A DNA stretch of 64,000 bases from Streptomyces sp. NRRL B-1347 (GTDB taxonomy: Bacteria; Actinomycetota; Actinomycetes; Streptomycetales; Streptomycetaceae): NCBI RefSeq assembly GCF_000720325.1, contig NZ_JOJM01000020.1, positions 1 through 64,000 of the forward strand. Reading direction: 5' to 3'. The notes under the pieces were generated by a model. That model had not been told where the DNA came from. It saw only the letters and a program-made list of their open reading frames with translations, and did not search any database. The translations under genes and the position numbers were made by a program. The number at the start of each line of letters is the position of its first letter. Within the stretch, counting starts at the first letter, position 1. Positions 17,223 to 28,337 of the stretch are shown here, in pieces.

Positions 17223-19101
17223 ACTCCCCCTCCCCCGCCAGCACCTCCAGCACCCCTTCCCCATAGGTCGCCAGCTTCTTCTCGCCGACCCCGCTGATCC
17301 CACCCAGCTCGTCGACGGAGGCCGGCCGCGCCGCCGCGATCTCCCGCAGCGTCGCGTCGTGGAAGATCACATACGCGGGCACGCCCTGCTCCTTGGCCTG
17401 CGCCGCCCGCCACGCCCGCAGCGCCTCGAAGACCGGCACCGCCTCCTCCGGCAGCTCGGCCACGGCCGCCGCGGCCTTGGCCTTGCGCTCGCCCCGCGGA
17501 GTGGACCGCGCCGACCCCGCGGGCTTCTTGGGCTCCTTGCGCAGCGGCACCTCCCGCTGCTGGCCGAGGACCGAGGCGCTGTCCTCGGTGAGCACCAGCG
17601 TGCCGTACTCCCCCTCGACGGCGATGAGGCCCTGCGCGAGGAGCTGGCGCACCACGCCCCGCCATTCGGCCTCGCTCAGCTCTTCGCCGATGCCGAAGAC
17701 GGAGAGCTGGTCGTGGTCGAACTGGATGACCTTGGCGGTCTTGCGGCCGAGCAGGATGTCCACGATCTGGCCCGTGCCGAACTTCTGGCCGCGCTCCCGC
17801 TTCAGGCGCACCACCGTGGACAGCACCTTCTGCGCGGCGACCGTGCCGTCCCAGGTCTCCGGGGGCGTCAGACACGTGTCGCAGTTTCCGCAGCCGGTGG
17901 CCGTCGGGTCCTGGCCGAAGTACTTCAGGAGCTGGGCGCGGCGGCAGGAGGCCGTCTCGCACAGCGCCAGCATCGCGTCCAGATGGGCCGCCGAGCGGCG
18001 CCGGAAGGCCTCGTCGCCCTCGCCGGACTGGATGAGCTTGCGCTGCTGCACGACGTCCTGGAGGCCGTACGCCATCCAGGCCGTGGAGGGGAGGCCGTCG
18101 CGGCCCGCCCGGCCCGTTTCCTGGTAGTACCCCTCCACCGACTTGGGCAGGTCGAGGTGGGCCACGAAGCGGACGTCCGGCTTGTCGATGCCCATGCCGA
18201 AGGCGATCGTGGCGACCACGACCAGGCCGTCCTCCCGGAGGAAGCGCGACTGGTGGCGGGCGCGGGTGCCGCCGTCCAGGCCCGCGTGGTACGGAACGGC
18301 CTCGACGCCGTGGGCGCTGAGGAAGTCGGCGACCTGCTCCACCGACTTGCGCGAGAGGCAGTAGACGATGCCCGCGTCGCCGTCGTGCTCCTCCTTAAGG
18401 AAGGTGAGGAGCTGCTTCTTGGGGTCGGACTTCGGCACGATCCGGTACTGGATGTTCGGCCGGTCGAAGCTGGCGACGAAGTGCTTGGCGTCCGGCATGG
18501 CCAGGCGCTGGGTGATCTCGCGGTGCGTGGCGTCGGTGGCCGTGGCCGTCAGCGCGATCCGGGGGACGTCCGGCCAGCGCTCGCCGAGGACGGACAGGGC
18601 CAGATAGTCGGGCCGGAAGTCGTGGCCCCACTGGGCCACGCAGTGCGCCTCGTCGATCGCGAAGACGGAGATCTTCGCGCGCGAGAGCAGATTGAGCGTG
18701 GTGTCCAGACGCAGCCGCTCCGGCGCCAGATACAGCACGTCCAGCTCGCCCGCGAGCAGTTCGGCCTCGACGACGCGGCGCTCGTCGAAGTCCTGCGTCG
18801 AATTCATGAACCCGGCGCGCACGCCGAGCGCCCGCAGCGCATCGACCTGGTCCTGCATGAGCGCGATCAGCGGTGAGACCACCACGCCCGTGCCGGGTCT
18901 GACCAGGGCCGGGATCTGATAGCACAGCGACTTTCCGCCGCCGGTCGGCATGAGGACGACCGCGTCGCCGCCCGCCACCACGTGCTCGATGATCGACTCT
19001 TGCTCGCCCCGGAAGGCGTCGTACCCGAACACCCGGTGGAGCGTCCGCAGCGCGTCGCTCTCCACCACCTCTGTCATGCCGACCCCACTGCTCCCGCTCA
19101 T
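17221..19101 (-). CDS. recQ: ATP-dependent DNA helicase RecQ
   Basis: 626 aa, 3'-5' helicase of recombination and repair. Superfamily 2 motifs in order: [12 protein letters not shown] (motif 0), [16 protein letters not shown] (I), [11 protein letters not shown] (Ia), [20 protein letters not shown] (II), LTATA (III), [10 protein letters not shown] (IV), [18 protein letters not shown] (V) and [12 protein letters not shown] (VI). The RecQ-type zinc site is [12 protein letters not shown]...GCGNCDTC near 390-415, followed by a winged-helix (RQC) domain. An HRDC domain at the C-terminus is split from it by a Lys/Pro-rich linker. Start ATG 19101; ATG 19077 is possible. A perfect TTATCCACA box lies upstream at 19173. 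Confidence 0.97.
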   Translation of the reverse strand: MSGSSGVGMTEVVESDALRTLHRVFGYDAFRGEQESIIEHVVAGGDAVVLMPTGGGKSLCYQIPALVRPGTGVVVSPLIALMQDQVDALRALGVRAGFMNSTQDFDERRVVEAELLAGELDVLYLAPERLRLDTTLNLLSRAKISVFAIDEAHCVAQWGHDFRPDYLALSVLGERWPDVPRIALTATATDATHREITQRLAMPDAKHFVASFDRPNIQYRIVPKSDPKKQLLTFLKEEHDGDAGIVYCLSRKSVEQVADFLSAHGVEAVPYHAGLDGGTRARHQSRFLREDGLVVVATIAFGMGIDKPDVRFVAHLDLPKSVEGYYQETGRAGRDGLPSTAWMAYGLQDVVQQRKLIQSGEGDEAFRRRSAAHLDAMLALCETASCRRAQLLKYFGQDPTATGCGNCDTCLTPPETWDGTVAAQKVLSTVVRLKRERGQKFGTGQIVDILLGRKTAKVIQFDHDQLSVFGIGEELSEAEWRGVVRQLLAQGLIAVEGEYGTLVLTEDSASVLGQQREVPLRKEPKKPAGSARSTPRGERKAKAAAAVAELPEEAVPVFEALRAWRAAQAKEQGVPAYVIFHDATLREIAAARPASVDELGGISGVGEKKLATYGEGVLEVLAGEGE

Positions 19102-19172
19102 CGCCGTGCCCCCGCCTGTCGCACCTCGACCACTGCCTCCACGATAGGCGCCCGCGCCGACACCCAGGGAAG

Positions 19173-19181
19173 TTATCCACA
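19173..19181 (+). promoter_or_regulatory. DnaA-box-like TTATCCACA upstream of recQ
   Basis: An exact 9-bp match to the classical DnaA box, 72 nt upstream of the recQ start. It stands alone, so it is no origin, but DnaA can regulate genes through such sites. The surrounding 233-nt divergent gap (19102-19334) has no other gene. Confidence 0.35.
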
Positions 19182-19334
19182 GGCTCGTCGGGCGCTCCTC
19201 GGTCAGTCCAATGGCCCAGGCGTTCTGGCCCCCGGGTCCGCCCGGGGTGATCCTGCTCCTTGTGGCGGCTCGGGGGCTGAGCCCGCCCCAGGTCATGGCG
19301 CCCCAGCGCGCCGCACCTCCCGAGGAGCCCCTCC

Positions 19335-19883
19335 ATGCCTCTGCCCCGTACCGCCCAGGCCGCCCTCGCGCTGGCCGCGGCCGCCGGTCTGGCCCTGTCC
19401 GTGGCGCCCGCGCGAGCGGCCGCACCCGCGCCTCCGCCGCTCCCGCAGCATGCGCAGTTGGCCAAGGTCAAAGCCGCGACCGCCAAGTACGTGTACGAGC
19501 CGCTCGCGATCAAGGACGGCTTCGTCCGCACCGACGAGTGCGTCTCCGACCCGGACCTCGGCGGCATGGGCTACCACTACATCAACCCCGCGAACTACGG
19601 ATCCGTCGATCCGGCGAAGCCCGCCGCGCTGCTCTACGAGGACACGGCCGACGGGAAGCGCAAGCTCATAGCCGTCGAGTGGATCGTCGACGACGCCGAC
19701 CAGGACAAGAGCACCGACGACGACCGCCCGTCCCTGTTCGGACAGCCCTTCGACGGCCCGATGGACGGGCACTTCCCGGGCATGCCGATCCACTACGACC
19801 TGCACGCCTGGATCTACAAGGACAACCCGAGCGGCAAGCTCTCCCCCTGGAACCCGACCGTCCACTGCCCCGCGCACCCCTGA
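19335..19883 (+). CDS. secreted protein of unknown function
   Basis: 182 aa. The signal peptide at about residues 1-28 ends [10 protein letters not shown]. The mature part begins with a predicted helix ([22 protein letters not shown]) and has two cysteines, in TDECVSDP and TVHCPAHP, that probably form a disulfide. [12 protein letters not shown] and [16 protein letters not shown] are distinctive, His-rich and acidic segments. I recognise it only as a conserved secreted hypothetical protein; no enzyme motif can be named. gagg lies about 10 nt before the ATG. It is a single gene, ending at a shared terminator with nuoN. Confidence 0.75.
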   Translation: MPLPRTAQAALALAAAAGLALSVAPARAAAPAPPPLPQHAQLAKVKAATAKYVYEPLAIKDGFVRTDECVSDPDLGGMGYHYINPANYGSVDPAKPAALLYEDTADGKRKLIAVEWIVDDADQDKSTDDDRPSLFGQPFDGPMDGHFPGMPIHYDLHAWIYKDNPSGKLSPWNPTVHCPAHP

Positions 19884-19896
19884 CGGCGCACGCGAA

Positions 19897-19930
19897 GGGC
19901 CCCGGCCCTCCCGAAGGAGAGCCGGGGCCC
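19897..19930. terminator. convergent terminator at the end of the nuo operon
   Basis: gggccccggc (19897-19906) pairs perfectly with gccggggccc (19921-19930); an inner ctcc/ggag pair closes a cgaa tetraloop after one mismatch. It lies 24 nt past nuoN on the minus strand and 14 nt past the secreted-protein gene on the plus strand, and probably serves both. Confidence 0.75.
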
Positions 19931-19953
19931 CGCGCGGACGCGGACGAGCCGGG

Positions 19954-21603
19954 TCAGCGCACGAACACGCCGGCCTGGTTCGCCAGGTCCAGGAAGTACT
20001 GCGGCGCCACACCGAGCACCAGCGTCACGGCGACGCCGACGCCGATCGCCGCCGTCGTCAGCGGCGAGGGCACGGCGACCGACGGGCCGTCCGCCTTGGG
20101 CTCGCTGAAGAACATCAGCACGATCACCCGGATGTAGAAGAACGCCGCGATCGCCGACGAGATCACACCGACCACCACGAGCGCGCCCGCGCCGCCCTCG
20201 GCCGCCGCCTTGAAGACGGCGAACTTCCCGGAGAACCCGGAGGTCAGCGGGATGCCCGCGAAGGCGAGCAGGAACACCGCGAAGACCGCGGCGACCAGCG
20301 GCGAGCGGCGCCCGAGCCCCGCCCACTTCGACAGGTGCGTCGCCTCGCCGCCCGCGTCCCGCACGAGCGTCACGACGGCGAACGCGCCGATCGTCACGAA
20401 CGAGTACGCGCCCAGGTAGAAGAGCACCGACGAGACGCCCTCCTCCGTGGTGGCGATGACACCCGCGAGGATGAAGCCCGCGTGGGCGATCGACGAGTAC
20501 GCGAGGAGCCGCTTGATGTCGGTCTGGGTGATCGCGACGATCGCGCCGCCCAGCATCGTGATGATCGCGACGCCCCACATCACGGGCCGCCAGTCCCAGC
20601 GCAGCCCCGGAAGCACCACGTACAGCAGGCGCAGCAGCGCGCCGAACGCGGCCACCTTCGTCGCCGCCGCCATGAAGCCGGTGACCGGCGTCGGCGCGCC
20701 CTGGTAGACGTCCGGCGTCCACATGTGGAACGGCACCGCGCCCACCTTGAACAGCAGGCCCATCAGGATCATCGCGGCGCCGATCAGGAGCAGCGCGTCG
20801 TTGCCCATGGTGTTCGCGAGCGCCGGGTCGACCGTCTGGACCGTGCCGTCGACGACGTCGGCGATCGTGCCGTACGACACCGAGCCCGCGTAGCCGTAGA
20901 TCAGCGCGATGCCGAAGAGGGTGAACGCGGACGCGAAGGCGCCGAGCAGGAAGTACTTCACGGCCGCTTCCTGCGACATGAGGCGCTTGCGGCGGGCGAG
21001 CGCGCACAGCAGGTAGAGCGGGAGCGAGAAGACCTCCAGGGCGATGAACAGCGTCAGGAGGTCGTTCGCCGCGGGGAAGACGAGCATGCCGCCGATCGCG
21101 AAGAGGGCGAGCGGGAACACCTCGGTGGTGGTGAAACCGGCCTTCACCGCGGCCTGCTCGCCCGCGCCGCCGGGCACGGCCCCGGCCTGGGCCACGAAGG
21201 AGTCGACGCGGTTGCCGTGCGCCTCCGGGTCGAGGCGCCGCTCCGCGAAGGTGAAGATCGCGACCAGGCCCGCGAGGAGAATGGTGCCCTGGAGGAACAG
21301 CGCGGGCCCGTCGACCGCGATGGCTCCCATCGCGGCGATGCGTGCCTTCGTGGTGCCGTACCCGCCGGAGGCGAGCGCGACGACCGCGGCGAAGGCGGCG
21401 GCGAGCGCCACGACCGACACGAACAGCTGGGCGTAGTAACGGGACTTGCGCGGCACGAAGGCTTCGATGAGCACTCCGATGACGGCGGCACCGATGACGA
21501 TGAGGGTCGGCGCGAGCTGGCCGTACTCGATCTTCGGCGCGTCGATCTTGTCGATCGGCTCTGCCGCCACTGTCCACAGGCTGTGGACGGCTGTCGCACT
21601 CAC
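19954..21603 (-). CDS. nuoN: NADH-quinone oxidoreductase subunit N
   Basis: 549 aa. One of three antiporter-like proton-pumping subunits in the membrane arm of complex I. About 14 hydrophobic helices are visible. LEVFSLPLYLLCALAR holds the conserved helix-5 Glu, FKVGAVPFHMWTPDVYQGAPTPVTGFMAAATKVAAF the Lys/Pro-rich helix 7-8 region, and DIKRLLAYSSIAHAGF the discontinuous helix with its Lys. Length is longer than E. coli NuoN (485) because of a loop near residues 125-155 (ERRLDPEAHGN to VKAG). Starts with GTG overlapping the nuoM stop (GTGA). It is the last gene of the operon, followed by a terminator. Confidence 0.97.
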   Translation of the reverse strand: MSATAVHSLWTVAAEPIDKIDAPKIEYGQLAPTLIVIGAAVIGVLIEAFVPRKSRYYAQLFVSVVALAAAFAAVVALASGGYGTTKARIAAMGAIAVDGPALFLQGTILLAGLVAIFTFAERRLDPEAHGNRVDSFVAQAGAVPGGAGEQAAVKAGFTTTEVFPLALFAIGGMLVFPAANDLLTLFIALEVFSLPLYLLCALARRKRLMSQEAAVKYFLLGAFASAFTLFGIALIYGYAGSVSYGTIADVVDGTVQTVDPALANTMGNDALLLIGAAMILMGLLFKVGAVPFHMWTPDVYQGAPTPVTGFMAAATKVAAFGALLRLLYVVLPGLRWDWRPVMWGVAIITMLGGAIVAITQTDIKRLLAYSSIAHAGFILAGVIATTEEGVSSVLFYLGAYSFVTIGAFAVVTLVRDAGGEATHLSKWAGLGRRSPLVAAVFAVFLLAFAGIPLTSGFSGKFAVFKAAAEGGAGALVVVGVISSAIAAFFYIRVIVLMFFSEPKADGPSVAVPSPLTTAAIGVGVAVTLVLGVAPQYFLDLANQAGVFVR

Positions 21604-23171
21604 TTGGCGGCCTCCACCTCGGGCTTGGGGTCTGTCTTCTGTACGTCGGACATGGTGTGCTCGACCGCCGGGTTCACCAGGTCGGCCACCGGCTTCGGAT
21701 ACACGCCGAGGCCGATGAGGAGCGCGATCAGCGGGGCCACCACGACCAGCTCACGCACCCGCAGGTCCGGCATCTTCGCGAGCTCCGGCTTCACCGGGCC
21801 CGTCATCGTCCGCTGGTAGAGGACGAGGGTGTAGAGCGCGGCCAGCACGATGCCGAGCGTCGCGATGATCCCGACCGCCGGATAGCGCGCGAACGCGCCG
21901 ACCAGGACCAGGAACTCGCTGACGAACGGCGCGAGCCCCGGCAGCGAGAGCGTGGCCAGACCGCCGACGAGGAAGGTGCCCGCGAGCACCGGGGCGACCT
22001 TCTGCACCCCTCCGTAGTCCGCGATCAGACGCGAGCCGCGGCGCGAGATCAGGAAGCCGGCGACCAGCATCAGGGCGGCCGTCGACAGACCGTGGTTGAC
22101 CATGTAGAGCGTGGCGCCGGACTGTCCCTGGGACGTCATCGCGAAGATGCCGAGGACGATGAACCCGAAGTGCGAGATCGACGCGTACGCCACCAGGCGC
22201 TTGATGTCGCGCTGGCCGACGGCCAGCAGCGCGCCGTAGATGATGCTGATCAGGGCGAGCACCAGGATGACCGGGGTCGCCCACTTCGAGGCCTCCGGGA
22301 ACAGCTGGAGGCAGAAGCGCAGCATCGCGAACGTGCCGACCTTGTCGACCACCGCCGTGATCAGTACGGCGACGGGGGCGGTGGCCTCCCCCATCGCGTT
22401 CGGCAGCCAGGTGTGCAGCGGCCACAGCGGGGCCTTCACCGCGAAGGCGAAGAAGAAGCCGAGGAACAGCAGCCGTTCGGTGTTGGTCGCCATGTCCAGC
22501 GAGCCGTTGGCCCGCGCCTCGGCGATCTCCTGGACCGAGAAGTTCCCCGCGACCACATAGAGCCCGATCACGGCGGCGAGCATGATCAGACCGCCGACCA
22601 GGTTGTACAGCAGGAACTTCACGGCCGCGTACGAGCGCTGCGCCGACGCGTTCTCGTCGCTGCCCGCGTGGGCGCGGTCTCCGAAGCCGCCGATGAGGAA
22701 GTACATCGGGATGAGCATGGCTTCGAAGAAGATGTAGAACAGGAAGACGTCGGTGGCCTCGAAGGAGATGATCACCATCGCCTCGACGGCGAGGATCAGG
22801 GCGAAGAAGCCCTGAGTCGGGCGCCAGCGCGACGACTTGGTCTCCAAGGGGTCGGCGTCGTGCCAGCCCGCGAGGATGATGAAGGGCAGCAGCAGGGCGG
22901 TCAGCGCGATCAAGGAGACCGCGATGCCGTCCACGCCCAGTTCGTACCGCACCCCGAAGTCCTTGATCCAGGAGTGCGACTCGGTCAGTTGGTACCGGTC
23001 GCCGTCCGGGTCGAACCGGACGACCACCGTGACGGCCAAGGCGAGGGTGGCCAGCGAGAAGAGCAGCGCGAGCCACTTGGCGGCGGTGCGCCGTGCGGCC
23101 GGTACGGCCGCCGTGGCGATCGCGCCCACCGCGGGCACCACGGCCGTCGCTGTCAGCAGAGGAAAGGACAT
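21600..23171 (-). CDS. nuoM: NADH-quinone oxidoreductase subunit M
   Basis: 523 aa, antiporter-like membrane subunit of complex I. The helix-5 region reads FLFYIFFEAMLIPMYFLIG (conserved Glu), then FAVKAPLWPLHTWLPNAMGEATAPVAVLITAVVDKVG and DIKRLVAYASISHFGF, all diagnostic of NuoM rather than NuoN/L. TSQGQSGATLYMVNHGLSTAAL is the discontinuous-helix-12 region. The C-terminal tail (EHTMSDVQKTDPKPEVEAAK) is longer than in proteobacteria. ATG start 5 nt after the nuoL stop; its own stop overlaps nuoN. Confidence 0.97.
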   Translation of the reverse strand: MSFPLLTATAVVPAVGAIATAAVPAARRTAAKWLALLFSLATLALAVTVVVRFDPDGDRYQLTESHSWIKDFGVRYELGVDGIAVSLIALTALLLPFIILAGWHDADPLETKSSRWRPTQGFFALILAVEAMVIISFEATDVFLFYIFFEAMLIPMYFLIGGFGDRAHAGSDENASAQRSYAAVKFLLYNLVGGLIMLAAVIGLYVVAGNFSVQEIAEARANGSLDMATNTERLLFLGFFFAFAVKAPLWPLHTWLPNAMGEATAPVAVLITAVVDKVGTFAMLRFCLQLFPEASKWATPVILVLALISIIYGALLAVGQRDIKRLVAYASISHFGFIVLGIFAMTSQGQSGATLYMVNHGLSTAALMLVAGFLISRRGSRLIADYGGVQKVAPVLAGTFLVGGLATLSLPGLAPFVSEFLVLVGAFARYPAVGIIATLGIVLAALYTLVLYQRTMTGPVKPELAKMPDLRVRELVVVAPLIALLIGLGVYPKPVADLVNPAVEHTMSDVQKTDPKPEVEAAK

Positions 23172-23176
23172 CGGTA

Positions 23177-25123
23177 TCAGACCGCCCTCATCAGCAGCGT
23201 CGCGGCGATGAGGACCGCCGCGCCGCCGAACATCGAGACCGCGTAACTACGGGCGTAGCCGTTCTGGAGCTTGCGCAGGCGCCCGGAGAGCCCGCCGACC
23301 GAGGCCGCCGTGCCGTTGACCACTCCGTCGACCAAGGTGTGGTCGACGTACACCAGGGAGCGCGTGAGGTGCTCGCCGCCGCGCACCAGGACCACGTGGT
23401 TGAAGTCGTCCTGGAGCAGGTCGCGGCGGGCCGCGCGGGTGAGCAGCGAGCCGCGCGGGGCGACCACCGGGACCGGCCTGCGCCCGTACTGCGCCCAGGC
23501 CAGGGCCACGCCGACGACCAGGACGACCACGGTGGCGCCGGTGACCGTGGCGGCGCTCAGCGGGGAGTCGCCGTGGTCGTGGTGCGTGACCGGCTCAAGC
23601 CAGTTCAGGAAGCGGTCGCCGATGCTGAAGAAGCCGCCGGCGAACACCGACCCGAAGGCCAGCAGGATCATCGGGATCGTCATGGTCTTGGGCGACTCGT
23701 GCGGGTGCGGCTCGTCGTGCGCGCCCTCCGTCGCGGCCGCCGGCTCCACGCCGGGCTCCTGCGGGGACGCCGTCGCCCGGTGGCGCCAGCGCTCCTCGCC
23801 GAAGAAGGTCAGGAGCATCACGCGCGTCATGTAGTACGCCGTGATGGCCGCGCCGAGCAGCGCCACCGAGCCGAGGATCCAGCCCTCCGTGCCGCCCTTG
23901 GCGAACGCCGCCTCGATGATCTTGTCCTTGGAGAAGAAGCCGGAGAGCCCCGGGAAGCCGATGATCGCGAGATAGCCGAGCCCGAAGGTCACGAACGTGA
24001 CCGGCATGTACTTCCTGAGGCCGCCGTACTTCCGCATGTCCACCTCGTCGTTCATGCCGTGCATGACCGAACCGGCGCCGAGGAAGAGCCCGGCCTTGAA
24101 GAAGCCGTGCGTCACCAGGTGCATGATCGCGAAGACGTAGCCGATCGGGCCGAGGCCCGCGGCCAGGATCATGTAGCCGATCTGCGACATCGTGGACCCG
24201 GCGAGGGCCTTCTTGATGTCGTCCTTCGCGCAACCGACGATCGCACCGAAGATCAGCGTGACCGCGCCGACCACCGCGACCGCCAGCTGCGCGTCCGGCG
24301 CGGCGTTGAAGATCTCCCCGGAGCGCACGATCAGGTACACGCCCGCGGTCACCATCGTCGCCGCGTGGATCAGGGCGGAGACCGGGGTCGGGCCCTCCAT
24401 CGCGTCCCCGAGCCAGGACTGCAGCGGCACCTGCGCGGACTTGCCGCACGCCGCGAGCAGCAGCATCAGGCCGATCGCCGTGAGCTTGCCCTCGCCGGTC
24501 TCGTCCGCGGCCTCCAGGACGGACCCGAAGGCGAACGTCCCGAAGGTGGTGAACATCAGCATGATGGCGATCGAGAGGCCCATGTCGCCGACGCGGTTGA
24601 CCAGGAAGGCCTTCTTCGCCGCGGTGGCCGCGCTCGGCTTGTGCTGCCAGAACCCGATCAGGAGGTACGAGGCGAGGCCGACGCCCTCCCAGCCGACGTA
24701 CAGGAGCAGGTAGTTGTCGGCGAGGACGAGCAGGAGCATCGCCGCCAGGAACAGGTTCAGATAGCCGAAGAAGCGGCGGCGGCGCTCGTCGTGCTCCATG
24801 TACCCGACCGAGTACAGGTGGATCAGCGTGCCGACGCTGGTGATCAGCAGGACGAACGTCATCGACAGCTGGTCGAGCTGGAAGGCGACGTCGGCCTTGA
24901 AGCCCTCGACCGGGATCCAGCTGAACAGGTGCTGGTGCAGGCCCCGTTCCTCGGCGTTCTTGCCGAGCATGTCGGTGAAGAGCACCGCGGCGATGACGAA
25001 GGAGACGGCCGAGAGCAAGGTGCCGAGCCAGTGGCCGACGCGGTCGAGCAGACGCCCGCCGCACAGCAGGACGGCCGCTCCGAGCAGAGGCGCCGCGACG
25101 AGCAGCGCAATCAGTTTCTCCAC
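23177..25123 (-). CDS. nuoL: NADH-quinone oxidoreductase subunit L
   Basis: 648 aa, the distal antiporter-like subunit with the long lateral helix. The N-terminal [44 protein letters not shown] carries the conserved Glu. [38 protein letters not shown] is the Lys/His proton path, and the C-terminal helix region follows the soluble loop with [11 protein letters not shown] near 500-510. The loop is His/Glu-rich and variable. GTG start with aagggg about 10 nt upstream, 14 nt after nuoK. Confidence 0.97.
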   Translation of the reverse strand: MEKLIALLVAAPLLGAAVLLCGGRLLDRVGHWLGTLLSAVSFVIAAVLFTDMLGKNAEERGLHQHLFSWIPVEGFKADVAFQLDQLSMTFVLLITSVGTLIHLYSVGYMEHDERRRRFFGYLNLFLAAMLLLVLADNYLLLYVGWEGVGLASYLLIGFWQHKPSAATAAKKAFLVNRVGDMGLSIAIMLMFTTFGTFAFGSVLEAADETGEGKLTAIGLMLLLAACGKSAQVPLQSWLGDAMEGPTPVSALIHAATMVTAGVYLIVRSGEIFNAAPDAQLAVAVVGAVTLIFGAIVGCAKDDIKKALAGSTMSQIGYMILAAGLGPIGYVFAIMHLVTHGFFKAGLFLGAGSVMHGMNDEVDMRKYGGLRKYMPVTFVTFGLGYLAIIGFPGLSGFFSKDKIIEAAFAKGGTEGWILGSVALLGAAITAYYMTRVMLLTFFGEERWRHRATASPQEPGVEPAAATEGAHDEPHPHESPKTMTIPMILLAFGSVFAGGFFSIGDRFLNWLEPVTHHDHGDSPLSAATVTGATVVVLVVGVALAWAQYGRRPVPVVAPRGSLLTRAARRDLLQDDFNHVVLVRGGEHLTRSLVYVDHTLVDGVVNGTAASVGGLSGRLRKLQNGYARSYAVSMFGGAAVLIAATLLMRAV

Positions 25124-25137
25124 GATTCAGCGACCCC

Positions 25138-25437
25138 TTAGAGCTTCATCAGACTGGCGTCGTCGACCGAGGCCGAGTGGCGGGAGCGGAACAGCGACAC
25201 GATGATCGCGAGCCCCACCACGACCTCGGCCGCGGCGACGACCATCGTGAAGAAGGCGATGATCTGGCCGTCCAGATTGCCGTGCAGCCGGGAGAACGCG
25301 ACGAACGCGAGGTTGCAGGCGTTGAGCATCAGCTCGATGCACATGAAGACGACGATCACGTTCCGCCTGATCAGCACGCCGGTGGCGCCGATGGCGAACA
25401 ACAGGGCCGCCAGGTAGAGGTAGTTGACCGGATTCAC
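25138..25437 (-). CDS. nuoK: NADH-quinone oxidoreductase subunit K
   Basis: 99 aa, three membrane helices. The conserved glutamates of the E-channel are in [14 protein letters not shown] (helix 2) and [13 protein letters not shown] (helix 3). Length matches the family (about 100 aa). GTG start overlapping the nuoJ stop by GTGA. TAA stop. Confidence 0.97.
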   Translation of the reverse strand: MNPVNYLYLAALLFAIGATGVLIRRNVIVVFMCIELMLNACNLAFVAFSRLHGNLDGQIIAFFTMVVAAAEVVVGLAIIVSLFRSRHSASVDDASLMKL

Positions 25438-26300
25438 TTCGACGCCTCCTCGGTCTGCTCGGCCCGGTCGCCGCCCGCGCCGCTCCCGGTGTCCGTGCGG
25501 CGCAGGTCGGGGCGCTCCAGGCGGTCCGTGGAGCGCTGCTCCAGGGCCCGCAGGTCCTCCAGGGCCTCGGTGGAGACGTCGCGGATCTGGCCGCGCTCCC
25601 GGAGGGTCTTGTTGACCGTGAGCTCCGAGGGCGTGCCGTCGGGGAGCAGGCCCGCGATGTCCACGGCGTTGTGCCGGGCGTAGACGCCCGGGGCCGGGAG
25701 CGGCGGCAGGTGCTTGCCCGCGCGCACCCGCTCCTCGGCGAGCTCGCGCTGGGTCTTGGCGCGCTCCGTGCGCTCGCGGTGGGTGAGCACCATCGCGCCG
25801 ACGGTCGCCGTGATCAGCAGGGCGCCGGTGATCTCGAAGGCGAAGACGTACTTCGTGAAGATGAGGGCGGCCAGGCCCTCCACGTTGCCGCCCTCATTGG
25901 CCTTGCCCAGGCCGTTGAAGTCCTTCACCGAGGCGTTGCCGATGCCCGCGAACAGCAGGACGGCGAAGCCGAGTCCGCACAGGGCGGCCAGCCAGCGCTG
26001 CCCCTTGATGGTCTCCGTCAGGGAGTCCGCCGCGGTGACGCCGACGAGCATCACGACGAACAGGAAGAGCATCATGATCGCGCCGGTGTAGACGACGATC
26101 TGGACGATGCCCAGGAAGTACGCGCCGTTGGCCAGGTAGAAGACCGCCAGGATGATCATGGTCCCGGCCAGGCAGAGGGCGCTGTGCACCGCCCTCTTCA
26201 TGAGGATCGTGCTCAGCGCGCCGATCACGGCGACCGTGCCGAGCACCCAGAACTGGAAGGCCTCGCCCGTGGAGGTGGTGTAGGCCGCGACGGAGGTCAC
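25434..26300 (-). CDS. nuoJ: NADH-quinone oxidoreductase subunit J
   Basis: 288 aa. Five membrane helices occupy the first ~175 residues; [24 protein letters not shown] is the conserved third helix with its pi-bulge. After that a hydrophilic C-terminal tail of about 110 residues (from [19 protein letters not shown]) has no counterpart in E. coli NuoJ (184 aa) and ends [23 protein letters not shown] start ([10 protein letters not shown]) inside the nuoI stop. The tail is predicted to be cytoplasmic and partly coiled. Confidence 0.96.
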   Translation of the reverse strand: MTSVAAYTTSTGEAFQFWVLGTVAVIGALSTILMKRAVHSALCLAGTMIILAVFYLANGAYFLGIVQIVVYTGAIMMLFLFVVMLVGVTAADSLTETIKGQRWLAALCGLGFAVLLFAGIGNASVKDFNGLGKANEGGNVEGLAALIFTKYVFAFEITGALLITATVGAMVLTHRERTERAKTQRELAEERVRAGKHLPPLPAPGVYARHNAVDIAGLLPDGTPSELTVNKTLRERGQIRDVSTEALEDLRALEQRSTDRLERPDLRRTDTGSGAGGDRAEQTEEASK

Positions 26301-26977
26301 GCGTCCACCTCCTCGGCCCTGGACTCCGGCGCCTGCTCGCCCTTGGAGGCGGCGACCTGGCGCTCCGTGCCGGGGGCCGCCCGCGTCACCAGGCCGCGGT
26401 AGTAGTCCCCCTCGTCCGTGCCGGGGTAGATCGCGTGCGGCGCCTCGACCATGCCCTCGTCCAGGCCCGCGAGCAGCTGCTCCTTGGTGAAGATCAGGTT
26501 CTGGCGGCTGGTGTCGGCGAGCTCGAACTCGTTCGTCATCGTCAACGCGCGCGTGGGGCACGCCTCGATGCACAGGCCGCAGAAGATGCAGCGGGCGTAG
26601 TTGATCTGGTAGACGCGGCCGTACCGCTCGCCCGGGGAGTAGCGCTCCTCCTCGGTGTTGTCCGCGCCCTCCACATAGATGGCGTCCGCGGGGCAGGCCC
26701 AGGCGCACAGCTCGCAGCCGACGCACTTCTCCAGGCCGTCCGGATGGCGGTTGAGCTGGTGCCTGCCGTGGAAGCGGGGAGCGGTGGTCTTCTGCTGCTC
26801 CGGATACTGCTCGGTCAGCCGCTTCTTGAACATGGCCTTGAAGGTCACGGCGAAGCCCGCGACGGGGTTCTGGAACCCCTGATCCGACTGGTTCGCCTGT
26901 GCCGCTTCCTGGCTCTGCGGCTGCTCGGGCAGCTGCCCGCTCCGCCGCCGGTCCGGCGTGTTCGACTGCTCAGCCAT
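26297..26977 (-). CDS. nuoI: NADH-quinone oxidoreductase subunit I
   Basis: 226 aa, carries two [4Fe-4S] clusters (N6a, N6b) that relay electrons to NuoB. The two ferredoxin motifs are [12 protein letters not shown] and [12 protein letters not shown], 38 residues apart. A Gln/Pro-rich N-terminal extension (about 35 residues) precedes the amphipathic helix [19 protein letters not shown]. The C-terminal 60 residues are extra compared with short family members. ATG 26977 is chosen because aaaggagg lies 6 nt upstream; it overlaps the end of nuoH by 8 nt. Confidence 0.97.
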   Translation of the reverse strand: MAEQSNTPDRRRSGQLPEQPQSQEAAQANQSDQGFQNPVAGFAVTFKAMFKKRLTEQYPEQQKTTAPRFHGRHQLNRHPDGLEKCVGCELCAWACPADAIYVEGADNTEEERYSPGERYGRVYQINYARCIFCGLCIEACPTRALTMTNEFELADTSRQNLIFTKEQLLAGLDEGMVEAPHAIYPGTDEGDYYRGLVTRAAPGTERQVAASKGEQAPESRAEEVDA

Positions 26978-28337
26978 CGGACGCCTCCTTTCCGTCACTT
27001 TGAGTATCCGGGCCACCACTGACAATCAACTCCCGCTCGTGGCGCGGGCGTCGGCGCGGCACGGGCGGCAGGGTCTGTCCGGGCAGCGGTGGCACCGGGA
27101 AGCCGCCCGCCATCGGGTCGAAGGCGCCGGATTCGGCGGGCTCGGCGGCGACCGCCGCCTCCTTCTCCCGCTTGTCCCTGAACAGGTCGAACAGGACGGA
27201 GAGCAGGAGCAGCGCGATGACTCCGCCGCCCACATAGAGCGCGATCTCGCTGAAGTCGTAGTCCTCGTTGCGCAGCGCGCGGACGGTGGCGACGAGCATC
27301 AGCCACACCACCGACACCGGGATGAGGACCTTCCAGCCGAGCTTCATCAGCTGGTCGTAGCGGACGCGGGGCAGCGTGCCGCGCAGCCAGATGAAGAAGA
27401 ACAGCAACAGCTGCACCTTGAGTACGAACCAGGCCATCGGCCACCAGCCGTGGTTGGCCCCCTCCCAGAAGCCGCTGATGGGCCAGGGAGCCCGCCAGCC
27501 GCCGAGGAAGAGCGTCGCGGACACGGCCGAGACGGTGATCATGTTGATGTACTCGGCGAGCATGAAGATCGCGAACTTGATCGACGAGTACTCGGTGTTG
27601 AAGCCGCCGACAAGGTCGCCCTCGGACTCCGGCATGTCGAACGGCGCGCGGTTGGTCTCGCCGACCATCGTCACGATGTAGATCAGGAACGACACCGGCA
27701 GGAGCACCACGTACCAGCGGTCGTGCTGCGCCTCCACGATCGCCGACGTGGACATCGACCCGGAGTACAGGAAGACCGACGCGAACGCGGCGCCCATCGC
27801 GATCTCGTACGAGATCATCTGCGCGCACGAGCGCAGACCGCCCAGGAGCGGATAGGTGGAGCCGGAGCTCCAGCCCGCGAGCACGATGCCGTAGATGCCG
27901 ACCGAGGCGACCGCGAGGATGTAGAGCATCGCGATCGGCAGGTCGGTGAGCTGCATCGTGGTGCGGTGCCCGAAGATCGAGACCTCGTTGCCCGCGGGCC
28001 CGAAGGGGATCACCGCGATCGCCATGAAGGCGGGGATGGCCGCGACGACCGGCGCCAGGATGTAGACCACCTTGTCGGCGCGCTTGACGATCAGGTCTTC
28101 CTTGAGCATCAGCTTGATGCCGTCCGCGAGGGACTGGAGGAAGCCCCAGGGGCCGTTGCGGTTGGGGCCGATGCGCAGCTGCATCCAGGCCACGACCTTG
28201 CGCTCCCACACGATGGCGAAGAGCACGGACACCACGAGGAACGCGAAGCAGAAGACCGCCTTGATGGCGACCAGCCACCACGGGTCGCGACCGAACATGG
28301 AGAGGTCTTCGGCGGCGAGCTGGGTCATGGGGCTCAC
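26970..28337 (-). CDS. nuoH: NADH-quinone oxidoreductase subunit H
   Basis: 455 aa, membrane subunit that forms the quinone tunnel with NuoB and NuoD. Hallmarks are [39 protein letters not shown] at the entrance, [27 protein letters not shown], and ISYEIAMG. Eight helices are expected. The C-terminus has an ~80-residue Pro-rich hydrophilic extension ([15 protein letters not shown]) not found in E. coli. GTG start overlapping the nuoG stop (GTGA). Confidence 0.97.
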   Translation of the reverse strand: MSPMTQLAAEDLSMFGRDPWWLVAIKAVFCFAFLVVSVLFAIVWERKVVAWMQLRIGPNRNGPWGFLQSLADGIKLMLKEDLIVKRADKVVYILAPVVAAIPAFMAIAVIPFGPAGNEVSIFGHRTTMQLTDLPIAMLYILAVASVGIYGIVLAGWSSGSTYPLLGGLRSCAQMISYEIAMGAAFASVFLYSGSMSTSAIVEAQHDRWYVVLLPVSFLIYIVTMVGETNRAPFDMPESEGDLVGGFNTEYSSIKFAIFMLAEYINMITVSAVSATLFLGGWRAPWPISGFWEGANHGWWPMAWFVLKVQLLLFFFIWLRGTLPRVRYDQLMKLGWKVLIPVSVVWLMLVATVRALRNEDYDFSEIALYVGGGVIALLLLSVLFDLFRDKREKEAAVAAEPAESGAFDPMAGGFPVPPLPGQTLPPVPRRRPRHERELIVSGGPDTQSDGKEASDG